In this document: positions 50,056-59,005 of the stretch, piece after piece
Numbering within the stretch: the first letter of the stretch is position 1
Layout of the letters: each line of letters begins with the position of its first letter
From: CBDCDJ01 sp965215355
GTDB lineage: Bacteria > Deinococcota > Deinococci > Deinococcales > Trueperaceae
Length of the DNA stretch: 64,000 nt
NCBI GenBank assembly: GCA_965215355.1
Contig: CBDCDJ010000007.1
Coordinates: 1,364,001-1,428,000 of the forward strand
Direction of reading: 5' to 3'
Program-made: the position numbers and the translations under genes
The notes under the pieces: model-generated
The model's input: only the letters and a program-made list of their open reading frames with translations
Database searches by the model: none
Told to the model about the DNA's origin: nothing

Positions 50056-52833
50056 TTACTTCGCCACGAAGTTCGACAGCAGCTTAACGTACGCCGCCTG
50101 GTAATAGATAGCGGGCTCGGTGATTTCCCAGGGCAGCCCGGAGCCGGTGTTCCAATCGCGGTAGGCTTTCTGCGCGGGCTCGCCCGCCGGGGGCGAGGCT
50201 TGACCCGTATAGGCCGCGTGCGGGCCGCCCGGCACATAACCCGGTGCCGGACCCCGCTCGCTCGTTAGAGCGTCGTCCCACACGCTGCCGTCGCGGAACC
50301 AGTCGTGCCACACCTCGTTGGCCGAATACTCCGCGCCGTATTCATACATGTTGGTTAGGTAGACCATGTTCAACGGGTTGACACCGTGGAGGTAGTGGAC
50401 GATGCCGAGAGCTTTCTCTTTGTAACTCTCGCTCGCGTCCGCGTTCAGGTCGTAATGCAGCATGTCGAGGTTGGTGTTGCCGAGCGCGGAGCGGACGTAG
50501 TTGCTGCCCCAATGGTAGGACAGTTCGGGCAGATAGGCGCGGTAGAGGTCTTGATTGGGCTGAAAGCCGTAAAGCTCGGCGGAGGTCAAAGTGGCTTGCT
50601 CCTGCTTCGCGTCCAAAATCGTCTGCGCCAGTTCGGGGTCGGCGTTTTCTAAAGTCGTGTAGTACAGCAGCGCGTCGCCCTGGTCGGGGTCGTACATCGA
50701 CCACCTGAGCGCGTCGCCGTCGCTAAAGGCTCGAGTCGCCTGGTAGGTGGCCTCGAGCGCGTCCTGATACCTCTCCTCTCCCGTGAGGGCAAAAAGGTAA
50801 ACCGCCGCCACCGCCTGAATCGCGTCTTGCTCTACAAGCGTCCGGTCGGCGTCGCCCGCTTTAATCTCTTGGCTGTCGCAGTCGTCGCGGCGGGGGTTGT
50901 TCACGTACCAGTCGTAGGCGCGTACCGCGCGGTCTCCTAAGTCGGCGGCGTAGTCGCTCAGTTCCTCGAACTGCCCAAACACGAGCGCGCCGTGCGCGAA
51001 CATGCTGGCGGCGGCGATGCTCGAGCTGGAGCAGACCGGGGCGTAGTAGCGGGGGCGTTCGTCCTCGGACGGGGGTGAGACGGAGTTGTAGTCGATGTTG
51101 CCGACTTTGATAATCACGCCGCCGTCTTCAACCTGCATCTTTTTGAGCCAGTCGAACTCCCACAGAAGTTCGTCAATCAAGTCAGGGAGACCGTTGCCCG
51201 ACTCGGGGATGTTGAAGTCGTCGGTAAAGGCGTCCGGGTTTTGCTCGTAAGCAGTGAGGAGCATGTGGACAGGGGCTTGGGCGAAGGTCACGTATTTGTT
51301 GTAGTCGCCCGCGTCGAACCAGCCGCCGGAGAGGTCTCGAGCCGTGTCCGGGTTCTCCTTGTCCTCGACAAAGCGCGCCTCGGTGTCCTGGCCCGGCCCC
51401 AAAAAGCTCTCCGCATCCGTCCAGAGCGCGTCGGCGTAAGGTTCCTCTTTCGCCGTGTTCGCGCGGTTGTAGTAAAACATGCGCGTGGCGGCTTCTAGCA
51501 CCTCGTTGTAAACGTCGTCGGCAATCTCAAACTCGTAAGAGCGCACGTCCTGCTCGACGTCGTAAACGTAATAACTCCCCGGCTCGCTCACCTCCGAAAA
51601 GTCGAACCACCAGCCCCGGTCGCCGGAGGTTTCTTGCACCACCCCGTCATTCCAGGCTTCGGGTGAACCGGAAAAAACTACTTCGTCACCCTCGGTAGCC
51701 CTGACCTCGAGCACACTCCCCGGCACATACTCGTCCTCGGCGTTAAAACCCGCTTGCGGGTCAACCAGCACGGCGACTTTGGCGTCTTCGGGGCGGTAGC
51801 CGAACTGGTCGACCATGATGTAAGGAATCTCGCGCCCGCCCGTCACCGTGACCTCGGCCAAGGTGAGGTTGTCGAAGCAGACGCTTACCGGGACGTCGGG
51901 GTTTAAAGGGCCACCTAGAAATAGCTCGAGCTGTGCCGCCGGGTCGTCGGTGGCTAGCTCGAGGTCGAAGCTGTAGGTCTGCGGACTGGTAGCTATGGGT
52001 TGCGCTTGATAGAAATACTCCGCATAAGGCTCGCGTGTCTGCCCAATTTTCACGCCGACCTGGGCCTCTTTATCGGCGTAAGCGTCAAAACTCAGGGTGT
52101 AAGCCTGGCCCGCTCGCACGTCCAGTCCGGCCTGGCGCAACGCGACGCTCCAGGGGTTTTCCCCGGCGGCGTCTAGGTTGGCGCAGTAAGCCCCATCGGT
52201 GATTTCACCGCTCACCTGGGCGGGCGCGTCGGCCCCAAGCGACCAGTTCGCGTCGCCCTCGCTAAAGCTCGGATTCTGAAAGAGGTTTTCGCCCACCTGC
52301 ACCGCGCCCGCGCTTAAACTCACGTTGTCAAAACAGACCCTCGCCGCCCTATGCTCCTCGCCGCGCTTGCCGCCGCTGAAAAAGGTGAGGTCGGCTTTCG
52401 CCGCGCCCTCCTCGGCGGTGAAGGTGTCGGTAAAGGTTTGCTTGTCGGTGGTGAGGTCCAGCGTTTCCGAGTAGGCATTGTCGGACGACCCCGCCGCGCC
52501 CACGGTGGCGCGCAGCCCACGCCCCTTTGAAGCGTAGGCGTCGAAGGAGAGGGTGTAGGTCTGGCCGGGCTCGAGCCCGAAGCCCGCGTAGCCAAACTGC
52601 ACGCTCCACACGTCCGGCCCGCCGTTTTCGATGTCCAGGCAGTATTCGCCGTCCGTCACGCCCCCTTGCGCCGCCGCGTCGTTGAGCAAAGCCACGTTCC
52701 AGCCCTCGGCCTGAACCTCAAAATCGCTCGAGACCACAGCTTCCTGGGCGAAGCCGTAGGGCAGAACAAAGCAACATAAGGCCAGGAGCCAGCGGCGCGC
52801 GCCGCTGGCCCTGTTGAAAAAAGACGTTTGCAT
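50056..52833 (-). CDS. Secreted GH9 endoglucanase with two N-terminal CBM4/9-like domains
   Basis: A 925-residue exported cellulase. Signal peptide is about residues 1-29 (RRWLLALCCFVLPYGFAQ). Two related carbohydrate-binding modules follow (about 32-175 and 180-325; each YTLSFDAYA...VCFDNVSL/LTL). A cellulase N-terminal Ig-like domain (335-430; IPYIMVDQFGYRPEDAKVAVL) comes next. The GH9 barrel (about 440-920) has DAGDYNKYVTFAQ with the catalytic Asp pair, HHxxR-equivalent SYHWGSNYVRSALGN and YLHGVNPLN. The acid Glu is in WEITEPAIYYQAAYV at the end. It cleaves beta-1,4-glucan outside the cell and follows the CBM9 gene by 1 bp. Confidence 0.94.
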   Translation of the reverse strand: MQTSFFNRASGARRWLLALCCFVLPYGFAQEAVVSSDFEVQAEGWNVALLNDAAAQGGVTDGEYCLDIENGGPDVWSVQFGYAGFGLEPGQTYTLSFDAYASKGRGLRATVGAAGSSDNAYSETLDLTTDKQTFTDTFTAEEGAAKADLTFFSGGKRGEEHRAARVCFDNVSLSAGAVQVGENLFQNPSFSEGDANWSLGADAPAQVSGEITDGAYCANLDAAGENPWSVALRQAGLDVRAGQAYTLSFDAYADKEAQVGVKIGQTREPYAEYFYQAQPIATSPQTYSFDLELATDDPAAQLELFLGGPLNPDVPVSVCFDNLTLAEVTVTGGREIPYIMVDQFGYRPEDAKVAVLVDPQAGFNAEDEYVPGSVLEVRATEGDEVVFSGSPEAWNDGVVQETSGDRGWWFDFSEVSEPGSYYVYDVEQDVRSYEFEIADDVYNEVLEAATRMFYYNRANTAKEEPYADALWTDAESFLGPGQDTEARFVEDKENPDTARDLSGGWFDAGDYNKYVTFAQAPVHMLLTAYEQNPDAFTDDFNIPESGNGLPDLIDELLWEFDWLKKMQVEDGGVIIKVGNIDYNSVSPPSEDERPRYYAPVCSSSSIAAASMFAHGALVFGQFEELSDYAADLGDRAVRAYDWYVNNPRRDDCDSQEIKAGDADRTLVEQDAIQAVAAVYLFALTGEERYQDALEATYQATRAFSDGDALRWSMYDPDQGDALLYYTTLENADPELAQTILDAKQEQATLTSAELYGFQPNQDLYRAYLPELSYHWGSNYVRSALGNTNLDMLHYDLNADASESYKEKALGIVHYLHGVNPLNMVYLTNMYEYGAEYSANEVWHDWFRDGSVWDDALTSERGPAPGYVPGGPHAAYTGQASPPAGEPAQKAYRDWNTGSGLPWEITEPAIYYQAAYVKLLSNFVAK

Positions 52834-52834
52834 C

Positions 52835-53494
52835 TTACTGGCCTAACGTGGCCGTCGCGTAGGTGCCGGTCTCGCTCCAGGTCCAACTGTCGGGGTAGTA
52901 GACCTGACCCAGGCGCTCGCCGCCCTCTTCGTCGGCGTCGTCCGCACCGACCGCGAAGGGAAAGCTTATCCCCGCCTGGGTGTCCCCTTCGGTGGCGCTG
53001 GCGAGAACAGAAAGCGGCAGACTCACCTCGACGGTGTAACCCGCGTCGGTGTATTCAAACGCAACCTTCGCGCCGGACAAGTCGCTTTCGTTACCCGAAA
53101 AGAGCCACTGGTGCAACACCGGCTGCCCCTCGACGAGCGCCACGCCGTACTGGTTGGCGTTGAGCCAGAACTCGACCGCGTCGTTGTCGGCAATCTCATC
53201 ACCCGACCTTTCAAACACGAGCGCGTCGTCGCTGACCTCTGCGCCCAAATAAAAGTTTGTGTCGTCGTAGCCGGTATAGACGGTCATGCTCAGGTCGCTG
53301 TCGTCCGCAACGTCGGTGGCGTCGGCGGTCATGCTGCTGTCTACGGTGATGGGCGTTGCTTCGGGCCAGTCGGAAAGGTCGCCGTCCACGGTGATGCTCT
53401 CTGCGAGCTTGGGGATGGTCACGGCGGCGTCTTGAGCTTGGACGCTGGACATCAGCGCGAATAACGCGAGCCCTGCCATTAGGTGAATCTTCAT
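52835..53494 (-). CDS. Secreted CBM9-like sugar-binding protein
   Basis: A 219-residue exported protein. Signal peptide residues 1-20 (KIHLMAGLALFALMSSVQA). The rest is a single carbohydrate-binding module 9-like beta-sandwich (VDGDLSDWPEATPITVD, DLSMTVYTGYDDTNFYLGAEV, DNDAVEFWLNANQYGVA, YTVEVSLPLSVLA). Found alone, not attached to an enzyme. GGAGGAGA lies 5 bases before the ATG. Together with the GH9 enzyme it forms the extracellular arm of the glucan system. Confidence 0.85.
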   Translation of the reverse strand: MKIHLMAGLALFALMSSVQAQDAAVTIPKLAESITVDGDLSDWPEATPITVDSSMTADATDVADDSDLSMTVYTGYDDTNFYLGAEVSDDALVFERSGDEIADNDAVEFWLNANQYGVALVEGQPVLHQWLFSGNESDLSGAKVAFEYTDAGYTVEVSLPLSVLASATEGDTQAGISFPFAVGADDADEEGGERLGQVYYPDSWTWSETGTYATATLGQ

Positions 53495-53658
53495 ATTGTC
53501 TCCTCCGAGATTATGGACTTTGAAACTTTGAGAGTCTTGAAGATGCGTTGCTGAACGCTCGAGCTTTCCCTACCGGCGACCCCTCTCCCGAAGCCGAACG
53601 CGCCCTTGTTCGTACGCAGTTTGGGGTTTCGCCGCTACTAACAACCGACTCCTGACTC

Positions 53659-54520
53659 CTACGTCTTCACCGCCCCCGCAAACGCTTCGGTAAACTTGTC
53701 TTGCAACAAGATAAACACGAAGATGATGGGCAAAATGCTGATGGTCGCGCCCGCACACAGCAGCGTCCACTGTCGGCTGGCGTCGCCCACAAAGGCGTAC
53801 ATGCCCACGGCCAGGGTGCGTAGCTCGGGACGAGAGAGCGTAAACACGAGCGGCACGAAAAAGTCGTTCCAGGTGTTGATAAAGGTGAAAAGCCCCACCG
53901 TCGCCACCATCGGCCCCGCCATCGGCAAGCACCACGTAGCGAAAACGCTGGTGGACGCTCGCCCCGTCAATCACCGCGGCCTCCTCAATCTCGTGCGGCA
54001 TGGTGCGCATGTAGCCGTAAAAGAGCAGCGTGTTAAAGACCATCTGCCCCCCGGTGAGGACCAGAATGGGCGCGCCCAAGGAATTTAAAAGCCCCAAGTT
54101 CTGGACGATGTCGTAAATCGGGATGATGTTGAAGATGCCCGACGGTAAAAAGAAGGTCAGGAACACCGCGCCCAGGATAACGGGCTTGAAGGGAACGTTG
54201 AGCCTCGACAACGCGTAAGCCGCCATCGCGGTTAAAACCACCACGAGCGCGGTCACACTCACCGCCAGGAGTGCCGTGTTGAGAAAGTATTGCCCGAAGT
54301 TCGCCGTCACCCACGCTTCAGTGAAGTTCGACCACTGCCACTCGCCCTTGGGGATGGGCCGCAGACCCAGGCTGAAAAACTCACCCGGCGTCTTGAAAGA
54401 CGTGCCCAGCATCCAGACGAAAGGGAAAATGTAAATAGCGCCGATACCGAGCAGGACCACGTGGATGAGCGTCCGCCCGGAACCGCTTAGGAGCCTTTCA
54501 AAAGGGAATTTCGCGTTCAT
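53659..54520 (-). pseudogene. Sugar ABC transporter permease (MalG type) with a +1 frameshift
   Basis: The gene starts at ATG 54520 (4-base overlap with the upstream permease). It encodes the first two-thirds of a MalG-type permease: TM1, GEFFSLGLRPIPKGEWQWSNF, further helices and the EAA loop up to EEAAVIDGASVHQRFRYVVL. After about 53930 the frame becomes nonsense, while the correct C-terminus (PMAGPMVATVGLFTFINTWNDFFVPLVF to QDKFTEAFAGAVKT, stop 53659) continues in another frame. One extra base near 53927-53934 (GTGCTTGCCGATG on the minus strand) explains it. Either a real loss-of-function mutation or an assembly error. Confidence 0.85.
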
Positions 54521-55932
54521 TTTGCTACCCCTGAATCTCGGTTGAGGACGAAGCGGTTGACCGCGAGCTGGACCAAGGTGATGGCTAAAACCAACATGCT
54601 CATCAGAAAGCCCGCCGCCGAGGCGAAGCCGATGTTGGGCTGCGACGCCGAGCCGCCCAGGCCCCCCGACCCAAAGGCGTAGCGGTAGATGTAGCCGTTC
54701 ACAACTTCGCTGGAAAAGAAAGGACCGCCCCCGGTCAGCACGAACGACTGCTCCCACACCTTGAGGCTGCCCAACACCGCGAAGAACAGAATAATCACCG
54801 CGACCGGGCGGATGCTCGGCAGGGTGATGTGCCAGACGCGCTGAAACCAGCTCGCGCCGTCCACCTCGGCGGCGTCGTAGAGCTGGCTCGGCACGGTAGC
54901 GAGGGCTGCCATAAAATAGACCAAATTGATGCCGAACGAGTACCAGGTGCCAAAGGCCGTCACCGCCAGCATCGAGGTGTCGGGGTTGCCGATGGGGTTG
55001 ATGGGCTTGTCCAGGAGCCACGGCACAAAAATAGACGTCATGGCCGTTCCCCCCGACTGATAAAGGAGCCGCATGACAATCGCCACAATCGCCAGTGTGG
55101 TCACCACCGGCATAAAATAAAGCGTGCGGTAGAAGGTGCGAAAGCGCATCCGCGGGTTGTCCAGCACCAACGCGAGGAGAAGTGCGAGACTAAGCTGCAC
55201 GGGCACCAAAATCGCGGTGTACTCCACCGTGTTCCAAAACGCGTTCCAAAACTGCGGGTCGTTCGCCACCGTGAAGTAGTGCCGCAAGCCGACAAACTGC
55301 GTGGCCTCGCCGATGCCCCGCCAGTTGTAGACCGACACGCGCAGGGACTCGAACACCGGGTAGATGGTAAAGACCAGCATCAAGATAACCATCGGCAGCA
55401 CGTATAAAACGCCCCAGAAGCGCTTGCTCTGCATGAGTTCGTAAAGTCTGGTGCGTTGGGGGGTGCTCGAGAACCCGCGCGGCACCAACCCGAGCCCGAA
55501 CAGGAGCGCCCCGGCGGCAAAAAAAAGATAAAAGCCCGTTTCCGCGTAGCTGCCTACAACCGCTAAGCTGTTGTCTTTGTTAAAGAAAAAGTTAGCGTAA
55601 TAAAGGAGCGCCGCCGCCCCGCCCCACACATAAAAGACCTTCCAGTGGCGGGCGTCCGCGGGCGAAACGACCGCGCCGACGCTTGCCATAAGGCCAATCA
55701 AGGAGGCGACAAAGGGTAAAAAGATAAGGGTGTGGTCGACGCGGCGAAGGTCTAAACCGTGCAACAGCAGGGTCGGGGCGCGGTAGGTCTCGCCGCCGCC
55801 CGTGAGCCACGGTAAAAGAAGGGTAGCCGTCGCCATCGCCAGCGCCGCGCCGAGCGCGAGAAGGTCCCAGACGCGGCCCGCGCGCTCCTCTCGGGGCGCT
55901 GCGCGCTTTTGGGTGTAAGCCGTTCTTTTCAT
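54517..55932 (-). CDS. Sugar ABC transporter permease (MalF type) with extra N-terminal membrane domain
   Basis: A 471-residue permease. The C-terminal about 300 residues are a standard MalF/UgpA-type permease: six helices, EAA loop AAEVDGASWFQRVWHITLPSIRP, conserved GGP-rich FVLTGGGPFFSSEVVNGYIY. The first about 165 residues are an additional membrane region with four hydrophobic helices (LLALGAALAMATATLLLPWL, LIFLPFVASLIGLMASVGAVV and two more), not usual for this family. Partner of the frameshifted permease downstream; the binding protein lies 91 bp upstream. No ATPase is encoded in the cluster, so a shared MsmX-like ATPase elsewhere is likely. Confidence 0.9.
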   Translation of the reverse strand: MKRTAYTQKRAAPREERAGRVWDLLALGAALAMATATLLLPWLTGGGETYRAPTLLLHGLDLRRVDHTLIFLPFVASLIGLMASVGAVVSPADARHWKVFYVWGGAAALLYYANFFFNKDNSLAVVGSYAETGFYLFFAAGALLFGLGLVPRGFSSTPQRTRLYELMQSKRFWGVLYVLPMVILMLVFTIYPVFESLRVSVYNWRGIGEATQFVGLRHYFTVANDPQFWNAFWNTVEYTAILVPVQLSLALLLALVLDNPRMRFRTFYRTLYFMPVVTTLAIVAIVMRLLYQSGGTAMTSIFVPWLLDKPINPIGNPDTSMLAVTAFGTWYSFGINLVYFMAALATVPSQLYDAAEVDGASWFQRVWHITLPSIRPVAVIILFFAVLGSLKVWEQSFVLTGGGPFFSSEVVNGYIYRYAFGSGGLGGSASQPNIGFASAAGFLMSMLVLAITLVQLAVNRFVLNRDSGVAK

Positions 55933-55981
55933 GCGTGGCCCTTCTTCGCGTGTAGTACCTTGAAAAGTTGACTTGACGGGG

Positions 55982-56019
55982 GACGATGTCGGCGTGCTTT
56001 AAGGCACGCCGACGTCGTC
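55982..56019. repeat. Intra-operon hairpin between binding protein and permease genes
   Basis: 16-bp stem (55982-55997 with 56004-56019, one G-U) and a 6-base loop, with no T-run. Such hairpins after binding-protein genes often stabilise or partially terminate the mRNA so that more binding protein is made. Confidence 0.6.
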
Positions 56020-56023
56020 CGGT

Positions 56024-57463
56024 TTAGTTCGTCGGTTCGGTCACGTAGTTTTCAGTTGGGTTCCAGTCGGGGAACAGGTAGTCTTCCATCGAGACTTCAA
56101 CCCCGGCGGCTTGCGCGTCGGAGAGGCCGGTCTCGAGCGCCTGCATCTTGCGGGCGTCAAGGTCGGCCAAGGCCGCGCCGATGTCGCTAATCTGGCCCGA
56201 CAACACGCCCACCAGAACGTCGTCGGGGGAGGGGCCAATCAAGGTTTGCTGCACCTCGGCGAGCGCCGGGGTGCGGATGGTCGGCTCGGGCTGGGTGCGC
56301 ACCAAGTCCGAGGAGTTGAAGATGTACTCAAAGGCTTCATTGGTCGCGTATTCGTCGTAGGGCTGCGGCGTGTTTAAAACCAAACCGTTGCCGTTTCTCG
56401 CCCAAATCGCGCCCGCCTCGGGCGAGTGCAAGAACTTGAAGAACTCCCAGGCCGCCTCGGGCACGTCGGTGTCGGCGTTGATGGCGAACCACTGACCGCC
56501 GACCCCGGCCCCGAAGTAGCTCTCCGGTTCGTCGCCGGGGAAGGGCAGGTGCGTCGCGGTGTAGCCCTCAAAGCCGGGGTGCGTCTGCTCCCACCCGGCG
56601 ATGACCCACTCGCCCGCCACGAGGTGCGCGAACTCGCCTTCGGCAAAGACCGCTCGAGCGCCCTCGTCGTCAATGGACAAACTCAAGGACGCGGGGTGAA
56701 TGAGTCCTTCGTCGGCCATCATGACCAGGTCGCTCAGCACCGTCTGGTAACACTCGTCCGAGGCGAAGGTGAATTCGCCCGTGCGGTAGTCGAAACCGGC
56801 CAGGGCCGCGTCGTAAGGCACGCCCGAGTAGTTGCAGACGCGGTACCACCAGCCCGCCGCCCAGGGCTGCTGCATGGAGAAGCCGGTGCCGTAGGCGTCG
56901 GTGTTTTCGGTGACGGTGCGCGAGTTGGCGATGAACTCTTCCCAGGTCGTGGGCAGCAGCGGGTTGCCGCTGTCGTCCACCAGACCGGCTTCTTCGTAAA
57001 GGTTGGTGTTGACGTAAAGCTGCAACCAGGGCTTGGCCGGTCCCATAAAGGGGGCGGTGTAGAGGTTGCCGTCAATCATATTCGAGCCCTCGACAAAGTT
57101 CGTGTCGGGATTGGGAAAGCCCGCCATAAACGCGTCAACGTCGTCGAACTGCGACAGGTTGTACAAGTAGCCCTGGTCGTAATAGTTCAAGAACCCTTGT
57201 AGGCCGTTGCCGTCGGGCGCGGGTATGACGAACACGTCGGGGCCGGAATCGCTCTGCATCGCTAAGTTCAAAGACTCGTTGTAGGGGCCGCCGCCGATGG
57301 TGTTTTTCTCGATGGTGATGTCAGGATGCTCCGCCTCGAAGGCGGCGATGATTTCGTCGATGGCGGGACCCTGGGTGACCCAGTAGTCCCAATACTGGAC
57401 GGTGGTTTGCGCGGACGCCAGCGTAAACGCGGCCGCGGCCAGAAGTGCGAACAGTTTTTTCAC
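56024..57463 (-). CDS. Sugar ABC transporter substrate-binding protein
   Basis: A 479-residue family-1 extracellular solute-binding protein. Signal peptide residues 1-18 (KKLFALLAAAAFTLASA), then QTTVQYWDYWVTQGPAIDEIIAAFEAEHPDITIE, the usual SBP_bac_1 start. Many aromatic residues (WLQLYVNTNLY, QQPWAAGWWYRVCNYSG) suit sugar stacking. GTG start 57463 with AGGAGGA upstream. Probable ligands are cello-oligosaccharides or related beta-glucans, inferred from the GH9 enzyme downstream. Confidence 0.93.
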   Translation of the reverse strand: MKKLFALLAAAAFTLASAQTTVQYWDYWVTQGPAIDEIIAAFEAEHPDITIEKNTIGGGPYNESLNLAMQSDSGPDVFVIPAPDGNGLQGFLNYYDQGYLYNLSQFDDVDAFMAGFPNPDTNFVEGSNMIDGNLYTAPFMGPAKPWLQLYVNTNLYEEAGLVDDSGNPLLPTTWEEFIANSRTVTENTDAYGTGFSMQQPWAAGWWYRVCNYSGVPYDAALAGFDYRTGEFTFASDECYQTVLSDLVMMADEGLIHPASLSLSIDDEGARAVFAEGEFAHLVAGEWVIAGWEQTHPGFEGYTATHLPFPGDEPESYFGAGVGGQWFAINADTDVPEAAWEFFKFLHSPEAGAIWARNGNGLVLNTPQPYDEYATNEAFEYIFNSSDLVRTQPEPTIRTPALAEVQQTLIGPSPDDVLVGVLSGQISDIGAALADLDARKMQALETGLSDAQAAGVEVSMEDYLFPDWNPTENYVTEPTN

Positions 57464-57519
57464 GGTTCCTCCTAAAAAGTGGGTTTGGGGCGGGCGGACG
57501 ATTCAAAAAACCGGTTAGG

Positions 57520-58569
57520 TCATGGTTCCCCCTTTGCCCTTTGTATCGGGTGTGAGACGGACCGACGGCGGACCAGGTCGGGTCTGACGAGAATCGAGAC
57601 CTTGGGGCGGTCGGTGAGGGGCGAGGTGTCGTAAAGGTGCCGCACAGCGGCCCCGCCAAGGTACTCTTTGTCGATGTTCATGGTGCTCAGCGGCGGGGTG
57701 AGGTGCGGGGCGCTGTGGAGGTTGTCAAAACCCACCACCGACAGGTCGCGCGGCACGTGGCGGCCAAGGCTTTCCGCCGCCCGGTAGATGCCCATCGCCA
57801 CGTTGTCGCTCGCCGCGACGAGCGCGGTGATGTCGGGGTGGGCCTCGAGCAGCCCCTTAGCCGCCTCCGCCGCATAGTCGGGCGTCAAGACGATGCTGTC
57901 CGCGACGTAAGACGTTTCAAGAAAAACGTCTTTGAGCGCCTTTAGGTATCCCTCGCGCCGCTCGTTGATGCTGGGGTGAACCCCCACGCCGCCGCCCACG
58001 AAGCCGATGTGCGTGTGCCCGTGCTCGAGCAAATAAAGGGTTGCGTCGTAGGCCCCCGCGCGGTTGTCGATGCAGACGCGGTCGTAGCTCGCGCCGTACA
58101 GGTAGCCGTTGACAAAGACCACCGGACGCTCCCCGAGCGCGTCCAAAAAGGCCGGGCCGTCCTCCACCACCGCGCCGACGATGAGAAAGCCGTCGGTATT
58201 GCGCAGGTCGGCGGCGGAGGGGAGCTCTAACACGCGGCTGTTTTCGTCCACGCCGATGCTTGAATAGCGCAGCTCGAGCCCGAGCCCCCGGCACTGCTCT
58301 TCGATGCCTTGCATCACGTAATAGTGAAACGGGTTGGGCGCTTTTTCGTTGGGGTCGCGCTTGACCAGCATGGTGAGCGTGCCCAGCCGACTGTTCAGCC
58401 GCGGCCCTACCGGGACACGCTGCTGGTAACCGAGCTGTTCAGCCGCCACCCTCACCTTGGTGCGGGTCGATTCCGAAATGGCACCTTTGTTGTTCAGGGT
58501 TTGAGACACCGTCGTCAGAGAAACGCCCGCGTGGTCGGCTATGTCGCGTAAGGTTGTGCGGTCGCCCAT
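57520..58569 (-). CDS. LacI-family transcriptional regulator
   Basis: A 349-residue repressor. The N-terminal LacI HTH (residues 5-55: TLRDIADHAGVSLTTVSQTLNNKGAISESTRTKVRVAAEQLGY) has an unusual Gln at SQTLNN, where Arg (SRxLN) is typical. The periplasmic-binding-like effector domain follows (TDGFLIVGAVVEDG, VCIDNRAGAYDATLYLLEHGHTHIGFVGG, SVVGFDNLHSAPHLTPPLSTM). GGAAGGA precedes the ATG. Probably controls the glucan cluster downstream and itself, via the dyads at 58615-58670. Confidence 0.92.
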   Translation of the reverse strand: MGDRTTLRDIADHAGVSLTTVSQTLNNKGAISESTRTKVRVAAEQLGYQQRVPVGPRLNSRLGTLTMLVKRDPNEKAPNPFHYYVMQGIEEQCRGLGLELRYSSIGVDENSRVLELPSAADLRNTDGFLIVGAVVEDGPAFLDALGERPVVFVNGYLYGASYDRVCIDNRAGAYDATLYLLEHGHTHIGFVGGGVGVHPSINERREGYLKALKDVFLETSYVADSIVLTPDYAAEAAKGLLEAHPDITALVAASDNVAMGIYRAAESLGRHVPRDLSVVGFDNLHSAPHLTPPLSTMNIDKEYLGGAAVRHLYDTSPLTDRPKVSILVRPDLVRRRSVSHPIQRAKGEP

Positions 58570-58614
58570 GAACCCGTCCTTCCGAAAGCGCCACCTCGAC
58601 GCGGTAGGCGTGTC

Positions 58615-58638
58615 TCGAACCCGTTCGAACGGGTTCGA
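58615..58638. promoter_or_regulatory. 24-bp perfect palindrome in the lacI leader
   Basis: Perfect palindrome of half-site TCGAACCCGTTC followed by its complement, 46 bp upstream of the lacI start. It is either an operator or an mRNA hairpin. Confidence 0.6.
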
Positions 58639-58647
58639 AGGGTCAGT

Positions 58648-58670
58648 GTTTACTAAACTGTTTTACTAAA
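58648..58670. promoter_or_regulatory. Candidate LacI operators
   Basis: Perfect dyad GTTTA-C-TAAAC (58648-58658) and a second partial copy TTTACTAAA (58662-58670), just downstream of the lacI -10. This fits autoregulation by a LacI-family repressor. Confidence 0.55.
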
Positions 58671-58674
58671 GCCG

Positions 58675-58704
58675 ACTTTAAGCTGTGCCGACACCTTTTG
58701 TCAA
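58675..58704 (-). promoter_or_regulatory. Promoter of lacI
   Basis: Minus-strand TTGACA (58704-58699), 18-bp spacer, TAAAGT (58680-58675). The MITE begins 17 bp upstream of the -35. Confidence 0.7.
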
Positions 58705-58721
58705 GAGCGGCCAAAAACACT

Positions 58722-58996
58722 CAGCAATTCCAAATTTAACAGACCCTCTCTCAAACAGCGTTGAGCAGGTTAAAGCTTATCAGCACAGCAGCTAATTCCC
58801 CTCTACTTTGCTCAGAAGAGGGCTAAATATCTGGCGGGACGCTTTAAAAAGTTGCTAAGGGAGCTTAGTTCACCAGAAACTGAAGGGTTATTCTCCGAAA
58901 CAGCCTCTGTAGCTGCTCGATTGCTCGTCGCCTATCTCTTGAGAGTACCGTTCAGCACGTCATTGAAATCGAATTTGGTTAAATTTGGAACTGCTG
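58722..58996. mobile_element. MITE copy 2 (275 bp)
   Basis: Nearly identical to copy 1 at 5607-5882 (one base shorter in the TTCTAAAAAG stretch, and a few substitutions such as AACAGACC for AACAAACC). Same terminal inverted repeats. Flanked by a different perfect 9-bp direct repeat, AAAAACACT (58713-58721 and 58997-59005). Different duplications at each copy prove independent insertion. Confidence 0.93.
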
Positions 58997-59005
58997 AAAA
59001 ACACT

